Positions 9,458-16,220 of a stretch of 64,000 nt of DNA are shown in pieces (the stretch's first letter is position 1; each line of letters begins with the position of its first letter). The translations under genes and the position numbers were made by a program. This DNA is from Qipengyuania gaetbuli (GTDB lineage: Bacteria > Pseudomonadota > Alphaproteobacteria > Sphingomonadales > Sphingomonadaceae), in NCBI RefSeq assembly GCF_009827315.1, contig NZ_WTYF01000004.1:1736001-1800000 (forward strand), read 5' to 3'. The notes beneath the pieces are model-generated. The model was not told the DNA's origin. It ran no database searches and worked only from the letters and a program-made list of their open reading frames with translations.

Positions 9458-11119
9458 ATGGCATCACGACAAGCGCTGCGCGAGGTAATCGCCGCCGGAG
9501 GAAGGAGGCGCTTCGCAGCGGTGGTCGCCCTTTCGCTGCTGGCCGCTATCACCGAGGGGGCGGGCTTCGTCCTGCTCGTGCCCCTGCTCGCTGCCCTGGG
9601 CGGCGCCGAGATGCCGCTCGGCCTCGCCCTGTCGCGCTGGCCGATTGAGGGCCTGCTTGGCGTGTTCGTCATTCTCGTGGCTATCCGGGCGGGGGTGGAA
9701 GTCCTGCGCAGGCTGGCCGTGCAGGACCTGCGCATTGCCGTGGTGGACGGCTTGCGGCTTCGCGCGGTCGATGCCGTGCTTGGCGCGGGCTGGCGCTGGT
9801 CCTCGGGCCTTGCCGAGGGCGAGGCGGAGGCGCTGCTGATCACCGACATCGAGCGTTGCAGCTATGCGGTCGAGCTATGCGGCACTCTCGTGCGGCTCGC
9901 TGCCTCGCTAGGCGCTCTCAGCATTGCCGCGCTGGTCATTTCTCCGCTCGCCGCGCTTGCGGGATTTGGCCTCGGCGCACTCGCACTCGTGCTGCTGTCG
10001 CCGATGCGTCGACGCGCCCGCAAGCTGGGCGAGCTTCTGTCCGCGCGGTATGACGAGCTCCACGCAAGGCTGGGCGAAAGCCTGCGCGCCCTGCGGGTGA
10101 TCAAGAGTTTCGGCAGGGAGAAGGCGCAGTCCCGGCGGATCGCCGGCGCGCTCGGCGATCTGCGCGCGGTGGAGCGCGGCTATGTCCTTTCGAGCTCGCT
10201 TGCCCATGCGATGCTGCAACTGTTTGGCGCGGTCCTCGCCGCACTCGGCGTCTGGGTAGCACTCGAAGTTTTCGCCATGCCGCTTGCTGTGGTCCTCGCA
10301 CTGGCGGCGCTGTTCGTCCGCGCCTTGCCGCAGGTTGGCGAGCTTCAGGCCAGCGCACAGGGCTGGGCCCATGCCGCGTCCGCGCTCGACCGCGCGCTCT
10401 CCATGACTGAACGCGGGCTGCAGCACGCCGAAGCGCTCGGCGCGGAGCAGGTGCCCAAGCTCCAGCGCGTGCTTGCCATGCACGGTGTCGGCTACGCCCA
10501 TCGCGAAGGTCACAGCGCGCTCGAGCATATCGACCTCGAAATCGCTGCAGGAACCATGGTCGCGCTGTGCGGGCCGTCGGGTGCGGGCAAGAGCACGCTA
10601 GCAGACCTGTGCGCCGGTCTCACCGGCCCCGATGCCGGAGCGATTACAGTCGACGGCGTAGCGCTCACCGAGGTCAACCGCATCGCCTGGCGCAAGCGCG
10701 TGGCCTATGTGCAGCAGGAGCCGGTGCTCTTTTCGGCCAGTGTGAGGGACAACTTCCTGTTCGTAGAACCGGAGGCCGACGAAGCGCAAATGATGCAGGC
10801 GCTGGGGGCCGCCCACGCCGGCTTCGTGCACTCCCTGCCTGGCGGTCTCGACTGCGACCTTGGCAATGCGGGCCGCGCCTTGTCCGGAGGCGAAAAGCAG
10901 CGCATCGCGCTCGCCCGCGCCCTGATGCGCAAACCCGACCTCATAATTCTCGACGAGGCGACCAGCGCGCTAGATGCCGGCAGCGAGGAGGCGATTGCGG
11001 CGGCGCTACGGGAGTTGGCCGGCAAGACCACCGTTATCGCCATCGCTCATCGCGGCAAGCTGCGCGAGATGGCCGACTGGATCGTCACGCTTGAAAATGG
11101 CCGGCTAAGCATTGGCTGA
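9458..11119 (+). CDS. ABC-type peptide exporter, permease fused to ATPase
   Basis: A 553-residue half-transporter. The N-terminal ~330 residues are hydrophobic with about six membrane segments and no C39 peptidase domain. The ATPase domain has Walker A GPSGAGKST at 372-380, signature LSGGEKQR at 475-482, Walker B LIILDEATSALD at 495-506 and the switch His in IAIAHR. It would work as a homodimer. It follows the cyclase gene by 44 bases, so by analogy with McjD it probably exports the RiPP and may give self-immunity. This is inferred from position; the family also includes lipid and multidrug exporters. Confidence 0.85.
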   Translation: MASRQALREVIAAGGRRRFAAVVALSLLAAITEGAGFVLLVPLLAALGGAEMPLGLALSRWPIEGLLGVFVILVAIRAGVEVLRRLAVQDLRIAVVDGLRLRAVDAVLGAGWRWSSGLAEGEAEALLITDIERCSYAVELCGTLVRLAASLGALSIAALVISPLAALAGFGLGALALVLLSPMRRRARKLGELLSARYDELHARLGESLRALRVIKSFGREKAQSRRIAGALGDLRAVERGYVLSSSLAHAMLQLFGAVLAALGVWVALEVFAMPLAVVLALAALFVRALPQVGELQASAQGWAHAASALDRALSMTERGLQHAEALGAEQVPKLQRVLAMHGVGYAHREGHSALEHIDLEIAAGTMVALCGPSGAGKSTLADLCAGLTGPDAGAITVDGVALTEVNRIAWRKRVAYVQQEPVLFSASVRDNFLFVEPEADEAQMMQALGAAHAGFVHSLPGGLDCDLGNAGRALSGGEKQRIALARALMRKPDLIILDEATSALDAGSEEAIAAALRELAGKTTVIAIAHRGKLREMADWIVTLENGRLSIG

Positions 11120-11133
11120 ACGCGCGGCAGTAT

Positions 11134-11164
11134 CGCAATTCAGGCGCAATTCAGCGCAATTTGC
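11134..11164 (+). repeat. three helically phased direct repeats
   Basis: CGCAATTCAGG (11134-11144), CGCAATTCAG (11145-11154) and CGCAATTTGC (11155-11164) repeat with a 10 to 11 base period, putting all copies on one face of the helix. They sit 77 bases upstream of the DUF2141 gene and just beyond the end of the exporter gene. This looks like a binding site for a response-regulator-type activator, or a short duplication. Confidence 0.45.
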
Positions 11165-11240
11165 TAGAAGCGTCGCGAAAGATTGTGGCGAGATGTCTTT
11201 GCACCTCGTCCACGTTACGAAGCAATTCACGGGGCCGAAC

Positions 11241-11738
11241 ATGACCGTCCGATCCATCGCCATTGCCGGCAGCGCTGTTGCGCTGGGCGCGCTCGCGCTC
11301 TCTGCACCTGCGCTAGCCCAGACCCGCTACGGGCAGGAAATCCCGCACGACCCGGCGCGTTGCCAGGCCGGCAAGCCGGGTGTCTGGGTGTCGATCACCG
11401 GCATCAAGGGAGGCCGCGGTACGCTGCGCATTCAGTCCTATCGCGCGACAGAGCGTGACTGGCTGGAAAAGGGCCGCTGGCTCACCCGCATGGAAGCGCC
11501 GGCGACGGCTGGCACCATGCGCTTCTGCATGCCGATTGCAGAGCCGGGCAGCTATGGCATTGCAGTGCGCCACGATCTCAACGGCAATGGCAAGACCGAC
11601 ATCTTCGGCGACGGCGGAGCGATGTCGAACAACCCGAGCATCAACCTCTTCAACCTCGGCAAGCCGAACTACAAGAAGGTGGCCTTCAACGTCGGCAATT
11701 CGGTCGAATCGATTTCGATCCGGATGCGTTACCGCTGA
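11241..11738 (+). CDS. DUF2141 exported protein
   Basis: A 165-residue protein with a clear Sec signal peptide (hydrophobic core then APALAQ, cut near residue 27). The mature part fits DUF2141: GKPGVWVSITGIKGGRGTL, FCMPIAEPGSYGIAVRHDLN, the calcium-like loop DLNGNGKTDIFG, and a C-terminal beta strand VESISIRMRYR. The function is unknown; the family is periplasmic or secreted. A second family member lies at 15664. The ATG at 11241 was chosen because it starts the signal peptide; the frame is open further upstream. Its 3' end overlaps the convergent gene by 10 bases. Confidence 0.85.
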   Translation: MTVRSIAIAGSAVALGALALSAPALAQTRYGQEIPHDPARCQAGKPGVWVSITGIKGGRGTLRIQSYRATERDWLEKGRWLTRMEAPATAGTMRFCMPIAEPGSYGIAVRHDLNGNGKTDIFGDGGAMSNNPSINLFNLGKPNYKKVAFNVGNSVESISIRMRYR

Positions 11739-12643
11739 GCTTTTGCCGCTCGGCGGCGCGCCCGCCACAACTCCCATGCCGCGCCCGGCATGGCGAGCAG
11801 CGGGTGCTTCTCGCGGAACGGCGTGACCTCCAGTTCGATGCCCGTGTGGCGGTGCAGCTTCCAGGCACCGTAGCGTGCAGCACCCTCGAACGTCGTGGTC
11901 GCCTTTGCCAGCCGCAGGATGTTGAGCGCTTTTCCCAGCTTTTCGCGTTCGCGCCATTCGCGCAGGATAGCCCGGCGGCTCGCTTCGTCCAGCTGGGGGG
12001 CCAAGCGATCGCCTTCCTGCGAAAAAGCGATGCCCTGTGTCTCCCATGCGAGCGGGAGCAGCCCGTCGAAATGGTCGCGGTTGACCGACAGGATCGAATC
12101 CTCGCGCCCCGGCTTTTCGACCCGGAATTCCGCCCGGTAGGTCGCCTGGAACAGCGCGCGCCAATACGCCTCGGCCTCGGCCTCGCCCTCTGACGGGCCG
12201 AGCGCGGCCGCGAAGCGCGCTGCCGATTTCGCTGCCGCGGCGATTGCCTCGTGGACCGATTGTCGTACGTCATCGTCGGCGCTCCAAATGAGCGCGCTCG
12301 GCTGGACGAACCGCGTCCAGATCGTCGTGTCGCGGCTTTGCCCGCTGGCAGCCTGGGCGAACTGGGCGAGCGACATGGTGGCGATCTTGGCGCGCAGCGT
12401 TTCGCCGCCGTATTCCCATTCGCGGTAGCTCACCTTCGGCCAGATGCGTTCGGCTTGAGCGCCCGGCAGCAGAACGTAGAAATCGAGCACGCCCTCGAGC
12501 GATCCTGTCCTCAGGTTAGAGCCGTAGAACAACACGGCGCTGGCGCCTGCTTCATCGCCGAGCATCCGTGCATAGGCCGCGACCTCCGGCCGCACTTCAG
12601 CGCCAAGCGATGCTGCAATCCGCTGGTCGAGCGCCGCGCTCAC
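11729..12643 (-). CDS. putative nucleotidyltransferase, Tam41-like
   Basis: A 304-residue protein beginning with GTG at 12643 (GTGA overlap with the upstream kinase gene). VLFYGSNLRTGSLEGVLDFYVL looks like a nucleotidyltransferase-type GS motif followed by a D-containing strand, and LRAKIATMSLAQF and WTRFVQPSALIW follow. This order resembles the mitochondrial-type phosphatidate cytidylyltransferase Tam41, which makes CDP-diacylglycerol from phosphatidate. The upstream gene encodes a diacylglycerol kinase-like protein, so kinase then cytidylyltransferase is chemically coherent. The assignment comes from motif resemblance only and could be wrong; a generic NTase is the alternative. Confidence 0.5.
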   Translation of the reverse strand: MSAALDQRIAASLGAEVRPEVAAYARMLGDEAGASAVLFYGSNLRTGSLEGVLDFYVLLPGAQAERIWPKVSYREWEYGGETLRAKIATMSLAQFAQAASGQSRDTTIWTRFVQPSALIWSADDDVRQSVHEAIAAAAKSAARFAAALGPSEGEAEAEAYWRALFQATYRAEFRVEKPGREDSILSVNRDHFDGLLPLAWETQGIAFSQEGDRLAPQLDEASRRAILREWREREKLGKALNILRLAKATTTFEGAARYGAWKLHRHTGIELEVTPFREKHPLLAMPGAAWELWRARRRAAKAQR

Positions 12644-13665
12644 GCCGTCACGAATTCCATTTTGGGACCCTGCCCAACCACATAGCGTCCGGCAGGGAAA
12701 TGCTCGCCGTCGAGGATGAAAGGCTCCTCGACGTCGAAGGAGAATGCCTCGGCAGAAATATGGTGGAGGCCCGCGCCCGCCAGCCAGCGCGGATGCCAGC
12801 CGGCAAGGATGGCGGGGAGAACCGCGAATATCCTCCGGCGGGGCCGGTCGAGCACCGCGAGGCGGATGGGTGCCTGCCGCTTGCCGAACAGCTGGATATT
12901 GCCGGGCAGGCGCTCGAAGGTCGAGGCGAGCATAATGTGGCGGCGATCGGGGGCACCGTGGCGCGAATGCGGCATCGGTTCGCCCGACGGCTCGAACGCC
13001 AGTTCCATCCGCGTGCCGCGGCGCCAGCGGTTGTCATTGCCGGAAAAGAGCACCTGCATGACGCCCCAGGCCGCTGTAGCACCCACCGCCAGCGAATTGA
13101 AGAACCCCATGCGGTGCGCTTCCTGGCCCGCTTCGATGCCGAGCGTGAAAGCGCCCGCACCGAGCACGAAGCCGAGCATCGGGACGGCATCTTCTCGCTG
13201 CGCCTCGACCACGGTCAGCGCGCGGCGACGGGCGCGCTTGCCCGACCGGTAGGCCGCTACCGCCTCGGCAAGGCCCCATTGCGCAGGCAGGTCGAGATCG
13301 ATCTTCAGGGCATTGGTCTTGCCCTGCGGCACGATCGCCAGCACCGGCCATTGCGAGCCGAAGACCGGCTGGCCAAGGGTGAGCACATCGCGGATCGTGC
13401 CGTCGCCGCCGCTGATGACGAGCAGGTCGATGCCGCTGCGCGCTAGGTCCGCGAGTTCTGCGGCCAGCTCCTCCTTGGTGCAGGGCTGCACCAGCCGCAC
13501 ATCTGCGCCCGCGACCGTTTCGGCCGGGCTGCCCTGATTGCGGTGCGAGCGCGGATTGTGGATCATTACAATGCGCGGCGCAGGCGCGGCCTGCGGCTCG
13601 ATCCCCGATGGAATCTCGCCGGTCGCATCATGCATAGGCCGGTAATCGTGAATGACGCGCTCCAT
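12640..13665 (-). CDS. diacylglycerol/lipid kinase family protein
   Basis: A 341-residue DAGK-catalytic-domain protein. It has the nucleotide-binding VMIHNPRSHRNQG at about residues 33-45, VISGGDGTIRDVL with the GGDGT motif near 85, and VPQGKTNALKIDLDL, a variant of the PxGTxND motif in which Gly-Lys-Thr-Asn-Ala occurs. The C-terminal half is a beta-sandwich ending DGEHFPAGRYVVGQG. It probably phosphorylates a lipid alcohol such as diacylglycerol. It overlaps the start of the nucleotidyltransferase-like gene by four bases, so the two are translationally coupled. The start at 13665 leaves a ~30-residue extension; ATG at residue 11 is an alternative. Confidence 0.82.
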   Translation of the reverse strand: MERVIHDYRPMHDATGEIPSGIEPQAAPAPRIVMIHNPRSHRNQGSPAETVAGADVRLVQPCTKEELAAELADLARSGIDLLVISGGDGTIRDVLTLGQPVFGSQWPVLAIVPQGKTNALKIDLDLPAQWGLAEAVAAYRSGKRARRRALTVVEAQREDAVPMLGFVLGAGAFTLGIEAGQEAHRMGFFNSLAVGATAAWGVMQVLFSGNDNRWRRGTRMELAFEPSGEPMPHSRHGAPDRRHIMLASTFERLPGNIQLFGKRQAPIRLAVLDRPRRRIFAVLPAILAGWHPRWLAGAGLHHISAEAFSFDVEEPFILDGEHFPAGRYVVGQGPKMEFVTA

Positions 13666-13744
13666 TGCGGTTCGCCCGTGGTAGGTTCCAGATAGTGTAG
13701 GGATGCCGCCGCGACAATGCGAGCGCCGCGCGAACGCACGTCAC

Positions 13745-13821
<77 letters not shown>

Positions 13822-13948
13822 CTGGCCATGACGCGCTAGGCGAGCGGGGCGCTTAGCAAGCGCGCCGTGAGCGGGCCAGTGAAATTTCCGCGCGGCGGGC
13901 CGGCGGCATTAGGAATTTGGCAAGCGGCACGGGGTTAACCTTGCCCCC

Positions 13949-14347
13949 ATGAACGCGCTGACCCACGAATTCGACCTGTCGCATGCCATCATGCTGCCGC
14001 CGGCAGGCGAAGACCTGCGCCGTGAGCAGGACCGCGCCACGCTCGCCGAACAGTGGAGCGCGGTACACGATGCCGCTGCCGCCATCGGCGTGCTTGCCCA
14101 ATTGGGTCGCCCGGAAGAGGGCACCGAGGTCACCGGCCTGCCGGAGCGTGCAGAAGCGCTTGCAGGCTTCGAATACGAGCTGGTCCGGCGCGGCGTCGAC
14201 GACCTTGCCGCCATCATGCAGCCGGGTCTGCGGGCGCTTCTCGCGCTGAGCGCAGGGGGCCAGGACACCACCGTCGCCGCCCTGACGCTGTGGCGCGAAT
14301 TCCACGCATCGCGCGATGCGATCGTGGCACTCGTCCCGCACGGGTGA
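13949..14347 (+). CDS. hypothetical protein, 132 residues
   Basis: An acidic, Ala/Leu-rich, probably all-helical soluble protein (EDLRREQDRATLAEQWSAV, ALAGFEYELVRRGVDDLAA). It has no signal peptide or membrane segment and no recognised motif. Codon usage matches the neighbours. It precedes mmcB by 48 bases in the same direction, but the SOS box and promoter for mmcB lie in that gap, so co-transcription is not assured. I do not recognise the family. Confidence 0.7.
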   Translation: MNALTHEFDLSHAIMLPPAGEDLRREQDRATLAEQWSAVHDAAAAIGVLAQLGRPEEGTEVTGLPERAEALAGFEYELVRRGVDDLAAIMQPGLRALLALSAGGQDTTVAALTLWREFHASRDAIVALVPHG

Positions 14348-14368
14348 CGCCGGCGGCGGCTTGACCGC

Positions 14369-14383
14369 GTTCACATTCTGTTC
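14369..14383 (+). promoter_or_regulatory. LexA (SOS) box upstream of mmcB
   Basis: GTTC (14369-14372), seven bases, GTTC (14380-14383): an exact match to the alphaproteobacterial LexA operator GTTC-N7-GTTC. It ends 12 bases before the mmcB ATG and follows a -35-like TTGACC at 14361-14366, so bound LexA would cover the promoter. Confidence 0.82.
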
Positions 14384-14395
14384 CATCCACGCGGC

Positions 14396-14899
14396 ATGAG
14401 TGATTCATCCGCGATCGACCGCGCCGACACCGCGCAATCGGGCGAAACCGCTGTCGAAGTGGCGCGGGGCATCATGCGCCTGTTCGCCCGCAACGATGTC
14501 TGGCTGATGCCGGAAATCCCTCTGCGCAACGGGCGCCGCGCCGATCTCATGGGCCTCGATCCCAAGGGGCGCGTCGTCATCGTGGAGATCAAGGTCCAGC
14601 GCGGCGACTTACTGGGCGATGGGAAATGGCCCGACTATCTCGATTTCTGCGACCGCTTCTACTGGGGCGTGCCGCCGCATCTCGACCGCTCTCCGCTCGA
14701 AGGGGGCGGCTATCGTCCCGATTGCTGCGGCATCGTCGTGGCCGACGGCTATGACGGCGAGATTGTGCGCCCGGCCCCGCTCCACCCACTCGCGGCAGCG
14801 CGCCGCAAGGTGGAGGTCGAACGTCTCGCCCGCGCCGCCATGCGCCGCATGACCGTGGCCGCCGATCCACACTGCAGCCCCTGGGGCGCTGCGGAGTGA
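14396..14899 (+). CDS. mmcB: MmcB family DNA repair protein
   Basis: A 167-residue protein of the MmcB family, which has a PD-(D/E)xK nuclease-like fold. IPLRNGRRADLMGLDPKGRV then VIVEIKVQRGDLLGD gives the expected D and E-x-K catalytic signature, followed by WPDYLDFCDRFYWGVP and the Cys pair in RPDCCGIVVAD. In Caulobacter mmcB is a LexA-regulated damage-response gene. The perfect GTTC-N7-GTTC site 12 bases upstream agrees with SOS control here. A separate sterol-desaturase-type gene follows. Confidence 0.88.
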   Translation: MSDSSAIDRADTAQSGETAVEVARGIMRLFARNDVWLMPEIPLRNGRRADLMGLDPKGRVVIVEIKVQRGDLLGDGKWPDYLDFCDRFYWGVPPHLDRSPLEGGGYRPDCCGIVVADGYDGEIVRPAPLHPLAAARRKVEVERLARAAMRRMTVAADPHCSPWGAAE

Positions 14900-14950
14900 A
14901 CTAGCGTCTGTGCATCGGCATCTTCCTGCGGCATAAGTGCAGGCGGGATC

Positions 14951-15667
14951 ATGTGGGACGCAATCGCAATATCGGCCGTGGCCATGACGGGCATCATTGC
15001 CCTGCGCTATTTCGCGTCCAGCGGCGCCTTCGCGCTCGCCACCAATATCAAGCGGCCCGGCTATCACGCGAAGCTGGGTGACCAGATCAGGCGCGAAATC
15101 GGCTGGTCGCTCGCTTCTGCGGCGATCTACGGCATTCCTGCAGGCGTGGTCGCATGGGGCTGGCAGGAACGCGGCTGGACGCTGATCTATACCGAATGGG
15201 ATGCGATGCCGCTGTGGTACCTGCCGCTGGCGCCGCTCGCCTATCTCGTGCTGCACGACGCCTGGTTCTACTGGACCCACCGGCTGATGCACCGCCCCTC
15301 GCTGTTCCGCACGATGCATGCCGTGCACCATGCCAGCCGCCCGCCGACTGCCTGGGCGGCGATGAGCTTCCATCCGTGGGAAGCGCTGACCGGGGCCGTG
15401 GTCATTCCGGCGCTGGTGTTCTTCATCCCCATCCACATCGCGATGCTGGGCCTCGTGCTCGCCATCATGACGGTGATGGGCGTGACCAATCACATGGGCT
15501 GGGAGATGTTTCCCCGCCGCCTCGTTCATTCTCGGTTGGGAAGCTGGCTGATAACCGCAAGCCACCACCAGCGGCACCACGAGGAATACCGCTGCAATTA
15601 CGGCCTGTATTTCCGGATCTGGGACCGGCTGTGCGGGACCGACCGGGGACTGAGTGAACGCATATGA
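14951..15667 (+). CDS. sterol desaturase / fatty acid hydroxylase family membrane protein
   Basis: A 238-residue integral membrane di-iron enzyme. Three His clusters are present: HDAWFYWTHRLMH, HAVHH, and HQRHHEEYRCNYG near the C terminus, with hydrophobic segments before and between them. Members hydroxylate or desaturate lipids, sterols or carotenoids; the substrate cannot be read from the sequence. Its stop overlaps the start of the DUF2141 gene by four bases (ATGA), so the two are probably translated together. Confidence 0.88.
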   Translation: MWDAIAISAVAMTGIIALRYFASSGAFALATNIKRPGYHAKLGDQIRREIGWSLASAAIYGIPAGVVAWGWQERGWTLIYTEWDAMPLWYLPLAPLAYLVLHDAWFYWTHRLMHRPSLFRTMHAVHHASRPPTAWAAMSFHPWEALTGAVVIPALVFFIPIHIAMLGLVLAIMTVMGVTNHMGWEMFPRRLVHSRLGSWLITASHHQRHHEEYRCNYGLYFRIWDRLCGTDRGLSERI

Positions 15668-16116
15668 CCAACCGCATTCTCTTCCTGCCGATGGCGGCGC
15701 TGGCGCTTGGCGCAGGGGCACCACCGCCCGCCGCCCACGGGTCGAAAATCACGGTGACCGTGACCGATGTGCGCAATGGCAAGGGCCTGCTGCGCGCCTG
15801 CCTAGTCAGCTCGGAAAGCGATTTTCCCGAGTGCAAGAAGGCCGCAGGACACCACGCCACCAGCGTCGATGCGCACCAGGGCCAGGTGACTTTCGCTTTC
15901 GAGCAGGTGAAGCCGGGCCATTACGCTATTGCGCTGCTCCATGACGAGAATGCCAATGGCAAAGCCGACCGCGCGCTCGGCATGATCCCCAAGGAAGGCT
16001 TCGGCTTCTCGCGCGATGCGCCCGTGCGCATGGGACCGCCGAAATTCAGCGAAGCCGCCTTCGACATGGCCGACAAGGACAAGGCCATGACCATCAGGAT
16101 GCGTTACCTCCTGTAA
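15664..16116 (+). CDS. DUF2141 exported protein (second copy)
   Basis: 150 residues with an N-terminal signal peptide (MTNRILFLPMAALALGAGA). The mature part follows the same plan as the protein at 11241: ITVTVTDVRNGKGLLRACL, VTFAFEQVKPGHYAIALLHD, the loop DENANGKADRALG, and the C-terminal strand KAMTIRMRYLL. The function is unknown. The translational overlap with the hydroxylase gene hints at a shared envelope-lipid role, which is inference only. Confidence 0.87.
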   Translation: MTNRILFLPMAALALGAGAPPPAAHGSKITVTVTDVRNGKGLLRACLVSSESDFPECKKAAGHHATSVDAHQGQVTFAFEQVKPGHYAIALLHDENANGKADRALGMIPKEGFGFSRDAPVRMGPPKFSEAAFDMADKDKAMTIRMRYLL

Positions 16117-16182
16117 CCGCCTGCAGGGTGAGGCCTGCGTTAACCTTAACCCTATTTTTACTACGCCTGCCGCATACCGTTT

Positions 16183-16208
16183 CCCGAATACCGCAACTCG
16201 CATTCGGG
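16183..16208 (+). repeat. hairpin covering the ribosome-binding region of the acidic PAS gene
   Basis: CCCGAAT (16183-16189) and ATTCGGG (16202-16208) form a perfect 7-bp stem with a 12-base loop. The G-run that would act as Shine-Dalgarno (16206-16210) lies in the 3' arm, 11 to 15 bases before the ATG at 16221. It is followed by CTTTTGA, so it could be a weak terminator for the upstream gene instead. Confidence 0.4.
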
Positions 16209-16220
16209 GGCTTTTGAGTG

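Noticed and set aside
11729..12643. The nucleotidyltransferase-like gene as part of the RiPP cluster
   Set aside because: It is on the other strand, coupled to a lipid kinase, and its motifs differ from lasso-cluster nucleotidyltransferases.
16140..16151. TTAACCTTAACC as a CtrA site
   Set aside because: The two TTAA elements are too close; the CtrA consensus needs seven bases between them.
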